Below, one piece after another: positions 41,124 to 51,029 of a stretch of DNA of 64,000 bases. A model generated the notes under the pieces. That model had not been told where the DNA came from. It did no database searches and was given only the letters and a program-made list of their open reading frames with translations. Location: NCBI GenBank assembly GCA_900169235.1, contig FWCC01000327.1, forward strand, positions 1-64,000, written 5' to 3'. The first letter of the stretch is position 1. Each line of letters opens with the position of its first letter. The position numbers and the translations under genes were made by a program. The DNA comes from Zarea fungicola (lineage: Eukaryota; Ascomycota; Sordariomycetes; Hypocreales; Cordycipitaceae).

Positions 41124-41957
41124 ATGGCCATGAAGCTACTTATTAATCTGGTGCTCCTGTTTGTAATTGCCGCTAGCCATTCATGGGTGGAACGGCTTAT
41201 GGTTTTCGACGTCACTGGGAAAATGGTGGGGGAACCAGGTTACATCCGTGGCGCTGTCTCGCGCATGGACCCTCGGTTTAATGACTTCCAGATGCAGCAT
41301 ATCTTGCCAGCCCCTCTAGAGAGTGAAATTTCAACAGCCGATAAATTGTGCAAAGGTACTCAACTATCCTGGAACTACTCCGCAGCCCTTCCACCCCTGC
41401 GTGCCAAGCCCGGTGCCCACCTGGCTTTGCAGTATCAAGAGAATGGCCATGTAACATTGCTTAGACAGACACCCCAGAAGAAAGACTCCGGAATGGTCTA
41501 CATTTATGGGACTGCCGATCCGTCTACGGACGACACCCTCCGCTCAATCCACCGTGTCTGGGATAACCAGGGTAGAGGAGGCGACAGGAGGGGGCGGTTA
41601 CTTGCTGTTCGACCGTTTGACGATGGGCAGTGCTACCAGATAAATGATGGCCCGGTCTCGGTGGCGAGACAGACACAGTTCCCGAAGCAGCCCATGGATC
41701 CTCAAGGCGCTGATCTATGGTGTCAAAACGATTTTCAGCTGCCCATGGATGTTGTGGAGCAATACACATTGTATTGGGTCTGGGATTGGCCAACAGAACC
41801 TAACCCAGCTGCGCCGTTTGGGAAAGATGAGATATACACGAGCTGCATTGACGTTGAAATTATTCCCCAGATAGAGCAACACCGCATAACTTACCAGGGT
41901 GGACAAGATCTAAATGTTGCTGGAATAGAGAGCCAGCTAACTACATATCTTAACTAA
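41124..41957 (+). CDS. DUF7492-type, LPMO-like secreted protein
   Basis: 277 aa from ATG 41124 (or ATG 41130). Signal peptide MKLLINLVLLFVIAASHS followed by HSWVERLMVFDVTGKMVGEP, the typical start of DUF7492 proteins, where signal cleavage would expose an N-terminal His as in copper-dependent lytic polysaccharide monooxygenases. Family landmarks continue: GYIRGAVSRMDPRFND, ALQYQENGHVTL, GMVYIYGTADPSTDD, FDDGQCYQINDGPVS, GADLWCQNDFQLP, YTLYWVWDWPTEPN, DEIYTSCIDVEI. Only the core domain is present, without the long C-terminal extension of some relatives. Expected outside the cell; substrate not known. Confidence 0.8.
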   Translation: MAMKLLINLVLLFVIAASHSWVERLMVFDVTGKMVGEPGYIRGAVSRMDPRFNDFQMQHILPAPLESEISTADKLCKGTQLSWNYSAALPPLRAKPGAHLALQYQENGHVTLLRQTPQKKDSGMVYIYGTADPSTDDTLRSIHRVWDNQGRGGDRRGRLLAVRPFDDGQCYQINDGPVSVARQTQFPKQPMDPQGADLWCQNDFQLPMDVVEQYTLYWVWDWPTEPNPAAPFGKDEIYTSCIDVEIIPQIEQHRITYQGGQDLNVAGIESQLTTYLN

Positions 41958-42207
41958 AACTCAGATTATTTATATTAAAATAGTCTTCCCCTACATGAGG
42001 ATGGCTTTACTAGTCCTGCCGTTTAGAACGAGGGGTGCTTTCGTGTTAAAACCCACTCACACCTGGCAGCGGCGCGTACAACAGTCACTTTTTTAAAAAT
42101 ATCTTAAGTTGAACCTAGTCGCTGTGTGAGAAGTATAACTAAGCCATGTCGCACCTAGCCTTGCATTGTTACACATAGTTAACTCCATCGTATCACAGTT
42201 TTTGACC

Positions 42208-43024
42208 ATGCCCCAGAACCCCAGCTTCCGAGAGCTTCTTTCCGGCCTTGGCCTTGGAGAGATACATCAGCCCCGCTGTTTGCTATTCATTTATGATGTC
42301 ACCCAGTTTTTGAAGTCCCAGGCTACAAGCAATGTACCAAATTTAGCATCTCACGAATACAATCAGCTTGCAACTTCGTTTCTTACGGTATACGAGCGTG
42401 GCTTTGTTTACTGGCCACCCATTCCAAAACCCTCTCTTCTTAATTACGCAGTGTTTGATGATCAACGAAGGTATGTAAGACTTCCTTGTCTATTCTGTGC
42501 TCACTGACTGGTATAGAATCAACAACATTGTTGCCTGTTTATTTCGGCGAATTCATGAAATGTGCTCTAGAAACATTTATATATCGTCTAGGAGCGTGCC
42601 GCTCGACGCTAAAAAACGACCGCTCCCGAGATCGTATATTTTTGAGCAGATGGCGCGGTTAGATGCCCTTGGCTTCATTAGCTTCACGTATGGCATTTCC
42701 CATGCCCGTGGGTCAGCAATGTTTCATAACCCCTGGTTTCCGCGGCGAGCATTCGATGTAAGGACATTTGGGGGGCTTGTACAAGAAGTTCCAGGCGCCG
42801 CTCACGCTGTTGCGTTTGATATAGTCTTTACAGGCCCTAATTTTCGGATCCAAGCCCGCGTTGCTAATGACAACGACCTCCACAGATTAAAGGCGGAGTT
42901 GAATCGGCAGCTAGATTACATTGTCATTGAGCGGGCAGGTGATATCTTACAGGAAACTTTAAATCTCCATCTACAGCTTTTCATTTTGACAGATGCTACA
43001 GAGCAAACTTCTTGGATATTCTAA
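42208..43024 (+). CDS. Orphan protein, two exons
   Basis: Exons 42208-42470 and 42517-43024 (46-bp intron GTATGT..GGTATAG), 256 aa. Text includes ELLSGLGLGEIHQPRCLLFI, FLTVYERGFVYWPPIPKPSL, MARLDALGFISFTYGISHAR and LNRQLDYIVIERAGDILQET. It looks like a compact globular mixed alpha/beta protein; no motif or family recognised. Confidence 0.6.
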
Positions 43025-43438
43025 GTGTATATAACAGTAGCTTAGTTGTTATAATATATAATGCCTTTGGAAATATTAAAAGCGTGAGAGACGGAGAACG
43101 AGACACAGTCAGAAATCCTGGGGGGCAGCGACAGACAACTTCCACTATTCGAGCCGGCCAGGACCTCCGGGTGGCGGAGGCGGCCACAGATTTAATGTGG
43201 GTCAGATGGGGCCGACACGCACACGGAAGACCCACAGAAGGCCGAGACTCTGTACGCGCCGAAGGTGCGCCACTTCCGTTGACATTGTCAATCCGTCAGC
43301 GGCCTACGAGGGTTTGGTATAGAGCAGAGTGTCCGATACGAATCACACAGCGCAGGCGCGTTACTGTTAAGTATAATATGAGGCTCAACACCCCTGATAT
43401 GACAAAATGGTCAAACATCAGTATTAATTTCACTCATC
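43025..43438. other. Intergenic spacer
   Basis: 414 bp, GC-rich centre (43120-43330) with an open frame in one phase that runs into the ankyrin gene in another phase; probably leader sequence. Confidence 0.45.
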
Positions 43439-45673
43439 ATGGCACATTTTCTATCATTGTCTGCAGAGGTGACGGGCATGGTTGCATCGTATCTCACGCT
43501 AGAAGACTTATCTTCTCTGATTCAGTCCCATAAGAGCTTTTATGCATTCCAATCGTACTTGTTTTACCGAGATGCGCTTGAAGATCGGGCTGCGCTCAAA
43601 TGGGCTGCTGTGAATGGACATTTCAAGGTAGCCAACGCGGCAATTCGGGCGTCCGTCGAAGCCAAACGGCCCATGTCCGAAGTATTTGATGACTCGGGAT
43701 GGACTCCGTTAATGCTCGCTGCGCTCGGCGGCCATTCTGCCATTACGCAACTGCTCCTCCGGAGTGGCTTCTCAGTGAGCGAAACGGGGGAGCCCAACGG
43801 CGTGACTGCACTTCACTGCGCTATACAGAGCGGCAGCATTAGCACCTGTATGATGCTCTTGGAGGCTAAATCAGACCCGAACGAGCTGGACATGGCCGAC
43901 ATGACACCTCTGCACCTTGCTGCGCTTGGTGATGCACCGAGGATTGTCAATGCGCTTCTTAAGTACGGTGCAGACCCGGACCAGGCTGACGGCAATGGGT
44001 CAATCCCCCTCCTTGCAGCAGCTAGATGCAATAGCAATCAGTCTTTGGCTGCTTTGATACGAAAGACGACCAACATCAACCACAAAAACATGCTTGGAGA
44101 GTCTGCAATCACGGTCGCCGCCATGGAAGGGCACACAGATGCAGTCGTGCAGTTGTTATCTGCCGGCGCGCACCTGAATAGCAGCGACATTTCTGGGGCT
44201 TCACTCCTTCATCTAGCCGCCGAGAACAATCGCCATTCTGTAATAAATGCCGTGGTGGCATGTGGCATGGTAGTTGACATTGTCGACAAGTCTGGTGAGA
44301 CGCCCCTCCACCGTGCTTCACAGCTCGGAAGCACCACCACAATGGAGCTGTTGCTGGACTTAGGGGCCAATATCCGGGCCAAAAGCAACTCAGGCAAGAC
44401 AGCTCTGATGTTTGCGGCACAGCGGCGCTGCCCTAGCTTCGTTCAGTTATTGCTTGAGCGAGGTGCCGACGCCAACCAAAAAAGCAATCACGGGTACGTG
44501 GCTTATACGTACGCCTCGATGCACCACAATATAAAAGTGGCGACTCATCTACAGCCCCATACGTCTTCATTTGCAGCAAGTTCAAATACAAAGCAGTATC
44601 ACTATACCATGGACCTGCTTAGTATGCTCTCTAGATGCCTACCATACCTCAGCGCGACTGGCCAGGGCGCTCTTTGCATGATGGCCGCAAATGCCAATGT
44701 CACAGATCTTGTCGAGTCTGGACTAGCGTTCATCGGTATAAAAGACGTTGATAGCTTCAGCATGCTTGGAGCTGCAGCAACAAACAATAATATGGAGCTC
44801 CTGTTATTGTTGCTAAACAGTGGTGCGGAAGTCAACGCAGGGGCTCACGGCAGAGGTCTAGCCGCAATCCATCACGCAGCCTTGGCGGGTAGGATTGATA
44901 TTCTGCGGGTGCTACTTGATCACGGAGCCAGCCCCAATGCCAGAGCGACAAATGGACGGACGCCACTACATTGCGCTGCGCAGGGTTCATGTAACAATTC
45001 AGTGATGTTGAAATTGGTTCAACATGGCGCCGTGGTCAACTCAACAGACGACTCAGGGGCCACACCACTTTTCTACGCTGTCCAGCAGGGAAGGCTACTT
45101 ACGGTCGAGTCACTGATTTACCTCGGCGCGAATGTTGACTCGGTTTCCACCGCAGGTGTAAGTATTCTATACGCCGCCGCGGAATGTGGGAACCTAGACG
45201 TCGTCGATCTATTGCTTGAGCGTGGCGCCTCCCCCCATACACAATGCAATAATGGCTGGACTGCTCTTCATATGGCAGCCAAGTGCGGCCATATAGAGGT
45301 AGCGCGAGATCTACTGGCTTATGGTGCAAGTCCAGACACCCACTGCCGACTTGGCAGCACGCCGCTCCACATTGCTGCTGAGAATGCACATGCCTCCATG
45401 GTATCACTCTTGGCAGGTGCTGGCGCCAACGTGAACGCCATATGCGGGCTGGGCTTCGCACCACTGCATCGCGCAGCTGCAAAGGGCTACTATGAAGCCC
45501 TTCAAGCGCTGCTGGCAAATGGCGCTGACGTGGATATACCGAGCCTGAGCGGCGACACACCTCTTTATTATGCTAACCAAAACCAACATGTACGAACTGC
45601 TCTTCTGCTGTGCTCACATGGAGCAGATAAGGGGTTGCTGTCCGTAGGTAAAGAATTATTGCGCACTGAATAA
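43439..45673 (+). CDS. F-box-like / ankyrin-repeat protein B
   Basis: Single exon, 744 aa, paralogue of 18052-20310 along its whole length: N-terminal F-box-like FLSLSAEVTGMVASYLTLED, then ~18 ankyrin repeats (GWTPLMLAALGGHSAI, NGRTPLHCAAQGSCNN, NGWTALHMAAKCGHIEVA) and the shared non-ankyrin insert (YHYTMDLLSMLSRCLPYL ... DVDSFSML). It is in opposite orientation to copy A. Likely a substrate-recruiting protein; partner unknown. ATG 43439 lies in the same position relative to the F-box as in copy A. Confidence 0.9.
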   Translation: MAHFLSLSAEVTGMVASYLTLEDLSSLIQSHKSFYAFQSYLFYRDALEDRAALKWAAVNGHFKVANAAIRASVEAKRPMSEVFDDSGWTPLMLAALGGHSAITQLLLRSGFSVSETGEPNGVTALHCAIQSGSISTCMMLLEAKSDPNELDMADMTPLHLAALGDAPRIVNALLKYGADPDQADGNGSIPLLAAARCNSNQSLAALIRKTTNINHKNMLGESAITVAAMEGHTDAVVQLLSAGAHLNSSDISGASLLHLAAENNRHSVINAVVACGMVVDIVDKSGETPLHRASQLGSTTTMELLLDLGANIRAKSNSGKTALMFAAQRRCPSFVQLLLERGADANQKSNHGYVAYTYASMHHNIKVATHLQPHTSSFAASSNTKQYHYTMDLLSMLSRCLPYLSATGQGALCMMAANANVTDLVESGLAFIGIKDVDSFSMLGAAATNNNMELLLLLLNSGAEVNAGAHGRGLAAIHHAALAGRIDILRVLLDHGASPNARATNGRTPLHCAAQGSCNNSVMLKLVQHGAVVNSTDDSGATPLFYAVQQGRLLTVESLIYLGANVDSVSTAGVSILYAAAECGNLDVVDLLLERGASPHTQCNNGWTALHMAAKCGHIEVARDLLAYGASPDTHCRLGSTPLHIAAENAHASMVSLLAGAGANVNAICGLGFAPLHRAAAKGYYEALQALLANGADVDIPSLSGDTPLYYANQNQHVRTALLLCSHGADKGLLSVGKELLRTE

Positions 45674-45688
45674 ATAGATTGAAGCTAG

Positions 45689-47182
45689 CTATTTAATTGA
45701 AAGAGGATTCCCCCTACTCCCTTCTACTCCTCCAGTGTCGTCTCCATCAATTAAAATAGGATTCCTCTTACCCCCTTCTGCTCCTCTAGTGTCATCCACT
45801 TCCCGCTTCCTTTTCTTTCGAGGTTGGCTGTCGACTAATAACTTGACGATATCACGATGCCCCCACTGTCTCGCATACCATCTCGCTGTTCGTCCATTCC
45901 TGTCCTGGAAGTTCGAGTTCACATGTTTCAGCAATAGCTTGCTGACCTCCATATGCCCGTACGCCGAAGCAAGGCACAATGCGTCACCAAGCTGTTTTGC
46001 GCCAGCCTCGGGAAGGAACAAAGAGACCAACTCGAGATTGCCTCGCGCCGCCGCGCATGCAATCATGGTAAAGAGATGAGCTGAGTTGCCAGGCCGGTCA
46101 AGCTCTTTGTGGATGAGCTTTGATTTAAAATTTCCACGGTGTTGAGCATACCGGACCTGATGGGGAGCAGGTATAATGCCATGACTTTGCATAACCGCGA
46201 TGAAATCGTAGCAGCCAAGTTGAATCGCGGCGTCCATTGCGCTCCATCCCAGTGCATCTATCGCAGTAAAGGCAAATCTTCCATCCGTAATAAGACTTTC
46301 CGTAATGGCAGTTTGATTATGCCTAGCGGCAATATGTAAAGCCGTTCGACCCAAGCTATCTCGTATAGATGTATCGATCTTTGGACATCCTAGAATCAGT
46401 TCCAAAATTACTGGGTTTCCATATTTGCAAGCGTCAAGCAGCGGTCGTCCGGAGTCTTTGAACGGGGCGCCGTTGACTTCGATGTTAGGGCAAAGGGTGA
46501 GCCTGCGAACCACTTCCACACAGCCTAACCTGGCAGCCAGTGTCAGTGGCCTGTATCCGTGGCGCTCATTTCGTATGTTCACGTGGTCACCCTGAGTCTC
46601 GATCAAGGACAGGGCAAGGTCAATGTGTCCTAGTTGAATAGCACACAACAATGCTGTATCTCCATCGTCGTCTGTTGCATCTGCCTTGAAACCGGGGTAT
46701 GTTTGCATCGTCTGTACAAGTGCCAGGTCACCTCGCGCGGCCACGTACGGCAAGCAGGAGCTTTCTGAGTGGATCACGTTTCGGCGGAATATGTATAGGG
46801 TTTCAGTTCGAAGCAACGAGCGCCGAAAGCGGTCGGTATGGCTAACGGAGCTTACATCACTGTCTGGGAGGAAATCGCAAATCGCAAGCCATATCTCCGG
46901 CATGAAAAGGCTCTCCTGCATGGCAGGGAACTCTGGTTCGACATGTTCGCCCGAGTATTCTGCGTACCATGACTCCACGTCTGCATCCATCTCGCTCGGT
47001 GACTCTGGCATGTATTCTTCGTCCGCTGACTCCGCGACTTCGCTGGGCAACTCTTCTTCGTCTGATGACTCCGTGACTTCGCTGGGTGACTCCTCTTCGT
47101 CGGATGGTGGACTGTATGTCGACGATAGCTGCTGCCGTAGAGCGGAGCGATCGGTGGTCAGTCGTGGGGAACGCTGGCTCAT
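45689..47182 (-). CDS. F-box-like / ankyrin-repeat protein C with acidic N-terminal repeats
   Basis: Single exon, 497 aa. Residues ~22-70 are an acidic repeat (SSDEEELPSEVAESADEE and variants). Residues ~90-140 resemble an F-box (LFMPEIWLAICDFLPDSDVS). About eight ankyrin repeats follow (GDTALLCAIQLGHIDLAL, LGRTALHIAARHNQTAIT, NGRTARWYARQWGHRDIVKL). The basic end PRKKRKREVDD is a likely nuclear signal and is followed by two copies of a DDTxGxEGxxxNP unit. It is tail-to-tail with protein B, 15 bp apart, but is not its close paralogue. Confidence 0.85.
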   Translation of the reverse strand: MSQRSPRLTTDRSALRQQLSSTYSPPSDEEESPSEVTESSDEEELPSEVAESADEEYMPESPSEMDADVESWYAEYSGEHVEPEFPAMQESLFMPEIWLAICDFLPDSDVSSVSHTDRFRRSLLRTETLYIFRRNVIHSESSCLPYVAARGDLALVQTMQTYPGFKADATDDDGDTALLCAIQLGHIDLALSLIETQGDHVNIRNERHGYRPLTLAARLGCVEVVRRLTLCPNIEVNGAPFKDSGRPLLDACKYGNPVILELILGCPKIDTSIRDSLGRTALHIAARHNQTAITESLITDGRFAFTAIDALGWSAMDAAIQLGCYDFIAVMQSHGIIPAPHQVRYAQHRGNFKSKLIHKELDRPGNSAHLFTMIACAAARGNLELVSLFLPEAGAKQLGDALCLASAYGHMEVSKLLLKHVNSNFQDRNGRTARWYARQWGHRDIVKLLVDSQPRKKRKREVDDTRGAEGGKRNPILIDGDDTGGVEGSRGNPLSIK

Positions 47183-47402
47183 GGCCTTGGTGGGAAAAAC
47201 GGCTCGATGGCAGGGTTTGTATATTGAAAGAGAGAGAACTGGAGATGAAAGGAAGAGAATCCCTTTCTATCACGGAAGGGGGGTGGGCGTCTTATGTAGC
47301 TGAGTCCTCGTGGCGGCCGGCTTTGGCGGCCACAAATCGAGTTACGCAGCTAACTGACGCAACAGTATTTCTATATGAAATCGCGATAGGACTACATCTT
47401 GT

Positions 47403-49151
47403 TCAGCGTCGAGTGGCTGGCCGAGACAAGCTGAAGCGTCGTCTCGTGACTGGGCGGCGAGGGTGAAGAGGGAACAAACTCTCCGGGCTTATGACCAGCT
47501 CAGTGGCAGTAGTTGATGCATTGCGAAGTTTCATCTGGCACTGAGCTCGCGATCTTCCGCCGTCTCGGCCAAGGCCGGCTTGTCTTTTCCCCGTGCTTTT
47601 TCGCTTCCTACGGGGGAGGGATCCCGACGGATCATCACTTTGCCTGTCTGTCTGCCTTCTGTCTCTCATCTTCTGGCAGCTCCGAGGACATTCAAAGACC
47701 CCGTCTGATTCGTTATCCCCAGCCTCGGTGTCTGGTAGCGATATCTGGTCTGGCTCCAGTAGTGGGGTCATTGGGAGTGGCAGTTGGGCTGCGTTGTCAA
47801 TGTCACCTTCATCATTCAACACCGAGCGAAAGTCTCGGTCCGAAAGCAGAGCCTCAGCGTGGGTGATCCCTGCCGCAATGGCATCGTATCTTGCTGACTT
47901 GAAGGATGCGAAAACTTGTCTACCACTGGCACTTTGAAGTCGCTCACACTGACTCACATCACTAGGTTCTTTTGAACCACAAAGGAAATAGAGCAGAATC
48001 TGGCCGAAACAATCCATATCCTTCCTGATCCCCGTTTCTGTATGTGATTTGTTGAGGTTTGTGTCAAAGTTCATCAAAGCGACGTCAAGCGTCGGCCATC
48101 TACAGCGCACGATAATGCTCTCCGGGCCTAGGTCCCCGTGGTAAAACCCGAGGCCATGTAAATATTTCAGAGCATCAAGAACCTGGGCAAGAACGACTTT
48201 AAACTCGCGATATGTGAGTGGTTGCCGTCTTTGTTCATTTCCCAGAACGCATCCGTCGAAACAACGGAACACTAGATCGTATCCCCAGTTGGTATCATAC
48301 TCCTGGAAGGGAATAATATGCTTCTAGACACATGATCAGTATTTTGGTGATAATTGTCAGTGTTTTGCTATGCATACATGTTGAAAACAGCTAAGCAGCC
48401 GTACTTCTCGCTCAGCGCGTGCACTCTCCCGTGAGGAATAACGCTTGATAATAACACGACGTTGACGATTTCTCTCGTCAGCGGTGTAAACAGTATAAGC
48501 CGGGCGTTTCATGATCATCGATCTCAGTATGTAAGGGCTGATTTGCGTAGATGCAGGTGCGGGGGTGAAACTCAGGCCTGCAAGCGACGGCCCGCCTTGA
48601 GTGTGGTCCGCATACAACCTCGCCCATTCTAGCTTGAAGTTTTCGCCTTTTTGCTCCTGTGTAGTAATCTTTAGCCTCACCTTGTTGAGCACGATTGTCA
48701 ACTTGCCAGCTTCGCTGAGGCCTCTCTGGGTCGCGACCCGTATGTAGTTGAGTGTGCCATCGATAACTTCCTCGACATAAGTGTCGTTACCGCTCAAGTT
48801 CCTGATAATAATCCTCCCAGGGTCTGCCTCGGGGGAAACCGAGAACTGTCGTCCACTAATTCCGTCGCGGTGTTTGCCAATGATGATGTCGCAGGTATCC
48901 CCATCACTGCCAAACACCCAGCCACTCGATATAGATTTTGGCCGGTCGCTGAGGCGCACGCGTAAGAACGGTACAGGGAATACCCTTAGCTCAGGAGTTG
49001 CGTCTCGAGTTCTTCGTCGTGGGACATGGTTTGGGCGTTGATGATAGTCGGGGCGATATTCTGGCGACTTTTCACAGTATAATTTTTCATTCTCCTGGAA
49101 CTCTGTAAATTCGTCGCTGGAGTGTATCTCGAATAGGGTGAATGGCGCCAT
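47403..49151 (-). CDS. FHA-domain protein with degenerate kinase domain
   Basis: Exons 49151-48378 and 48323-47403 (54-bp intron GTATGC..GTCTAG), 564 aa. Residues ~80-165 form an FHA domain: GWVFGSDGDTCDIIIGKHRD, ISGRQFSV and IIIRNLSGNDTYV. A kinase-like region follows with VIIKRYSS, AEREVRLL, then FYHGDLGPESIIVR where kinases have HRDLKPEN, and VALMNFD in place of DFG. The Lys and catalytic Asp positions survive, but the metal-binding Asn and DFG Asp do not, so it is probably a pseudokinase. The last ~90 residues are basic. FHA domains bind phosphothreonine, so a signalling or DNA-damage role is plausible. Confidence 0.75.
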
Positions 49152-49315
49152 GATTTGGTTGTGTTAAAGAGAATCCAAGCCTAGACTACGCTGGCTGTGT
49201 GATATTTCATTTTGGGGCACTGATCAAATATTGCAGGTACACGAAATGTTTCATCAGCTTTGGCAAGTAACTTGTTGTGGATTGCAGCGCTAAAAATGAT
49301 CCTATGAGAGTTCGT

Positions 49316-49999
49316 CTATACGCGCCGGATTGACCACCCAAACAGAGCCATCGACAACTCAGGAGGTTCCCGAGCCAGCCGGCGACTTACTCTTCGCTCA
49401 AGCTTCTGCCGGACAGACGCGGCATGTACCAAGTGCCGCCCCGTCCTCGCCTCCCTCTGCCCACGACAGCCGGCTGATTGGCGAAGTGATGACGAGCGAG
49501 ACCTCCCAGGTTTCCGAGAATGGGATGTCACTGCAGCTATTAACAAAAATGTGAAAAGTGCGTAATATGGTCTATATGACGTACCGGTCTTTTCCGCCTG
49601 CAGCCAAGAGTTAAATTTTTGGACTGTGATATTGTAGCGTTCGTCTGCTCTCTTTTGTTCTCGCTGAGCCGTGTTGCTGCGAAGAAATAACTTGTCCTTT
49701 AAAGGCGACTGTTGAGTTTCTGGTAGCGCACACTCTATTCGTAGCTGCTTCTCTATCCCCTCCCACTTCACTATCTCCAGGCCCTTTTCGATTTTGGCGC
49801 CGTGGTGAAGTTTCCCATCTACCAGGGTGAGAGAGTATTGATCCAGACGGTCTTCCTGCCCCCGTCGGTGCAGTCGTTTCGCGAGGCCATAGCACTGGCG
49901 CTTTATTTGGTGCAGCTCTGTCTCGGGCGAGATTTCTGGTGATTCTGGCCGCGAGGCCGGAGGGTTCAGTAACGCAAGGTTGGCTTTACTGAGCTGCAT
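49316..49999 (-). CDS. Orphan helical protein, two exons
   Basis: Exon 1 49999-49585 and exon 2 from 49536 or 49530 to 49316 (both acceptors, AATAG and CTGCAG, give the same frame). Exon 1 reads QIKRQCYGLAKRLHRRGQED, YSLTLVDGKLHHGAKIEKGL, ADERYNITVQKFNSWLQ, predicted mostly helical and basic. Exon 2 is Arg/Ser-rich. No family recognised. Its upstream region is motif cluster 2. Confidence 0.5.
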   Translation of the reverse strand: MQLSKANLALLNPPASRPESPEISPETELHQIKRQCYGLAKRLHRRGQEDRLDQYSLTLVDGKLHHGAKIEKGLEIVKWEGIEKQLRIECALPETQQSPLKDKLFLRSNTAQREQKRADERYNITVQKFNSWLQAEKTGTSYRPYYALFTFLLIAAVTSHSRKPGRSRSSSLRQSAGCRGQREARTGRHLVHAASVRQKLERRVSRRLAREPPELSMALFGWSIRRV

Positions 50000-50079
50000 G
50001 TTGGCTGTTGTAGGAGTATAGTTTGAGGTTGCTGGCAATAAAATTGATGCGATGGAAACCACCTGGATTATTACTAGCG

Positions 50080-50575
50080 TCCATGCTGGCAACTATAGTG
50101 GACGTACGTGTAAAATTGCAGTGCACAAGGGCTCAGTTGCTGGTAGCGTCTCTCAGTGGACGGCCAGTTACCGGTAACTTCTTTCAGTGAACAGCCAGGT
50201 TACTGGCACCTAAATCTTGCCCCGCTGGGTACGTACCAGTAACTGCAGGCTCGCCAATATCTGCTGTGCTGGCAACTAGCTGAAACAAAGTTACCAGTGC
50301 CCAACTGCTACCAGCAGGACAGATGCACTAGTTACCAGCGCCTAGCAGCTACCAGCACCATGCGGTAGCATATTGCTAGCACCTACCTGTTTCTTCATTT
50401 CTGTGTTACTAGCAACTAAGGCCTAAGTGCCACTAGTTTGCTGGTAACTTCTACAAACGGCCACCACAGCTTTTTACTACCAGTAACACTGCAGACCCCG
50501 CTGCCGGCAACCACAATTGGGCCTGGAACAATTTTACATCGAACGGTTATCCCGAGTGCTGGCAACTGCACGGCG
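50080..50575. repeat. Cluster 2 of degenerate 12-bp palindrome GTTRCYRGYAAC
   Basis: About 16 sites in both orientations, including a perfect 12-bp palindrome GTTACCGGTAAC at 50167-50178, and GTTACTAGCAAC near 50404. Others are near 50083, 50136, 50187, 50229, 50266, 50289, 50330, 50440, 50477 and 50560. Same motif as at 23715-24235. It lies between the divergent genes starting at 49999 and 50732. Confidence 0.75.
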
Positions 50576-50731
50576 ATTGGAATATCTACGGATCAAGGGA
50601 ACAGCCCCGCCCGCTGAGGCTGAGGATGCTGCACAGGTTGACATGTGCCACCTACACTGATCCGTAAAAGAGGGGTTGAGGTCGTGAGTGACATCCCGCG
50701 AGGAAATCCACCAAAATCATCTTTGCAAAGA

Positions 50732-50944
50732 ATGTGCCGTATCCTCAGAACCACATACAAATTCCGCGGCTGCCCGGACAGCTGTTCTACCCAACGGGAT
50801 GTCGTAATCAGCGACGGCTGTGAGAAGTACGCCACGAGCGCTACAGAGTGCCCAACGGCTGACTGCAAACTGGAGCATTCTGGCCAGTCCACCAGTCGCA
50901 CCCAATGCCCCAATCACAAGGATGAGGGTTACAGCCAGCGATAA
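50732..50944 (+). CDS. Small Cys-rich protein
   Basis: 70 aa from ATG 50732: MCRILRTTYKFRGCPDSCST, then CEKYATSATECPTADCKLEH and TQCPNH. The MCR-x-TTY start and regularly spaced Cys pairs ending in CPxH resemble a common class of short fungal proteins of unknown function, possibly zinc-binding. The frame continues upstream to ~50645 without ATG. Confidence 0.5.
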   Translation: MCRILRTTYKFRGCPDSCSTQRDVVISDGCEKYATSATECPTADCKLEHSGQSTSRTQCPNHKDEGYSQR

Positions 50945-51029
50945 TTGTGTCCGTTACGTAGGTGGAACGTCTTTTTCCTTCCCAAGTCACTCTATCTAAT
51001 AACATCAGATACCTGTTTAGAAATATTAT

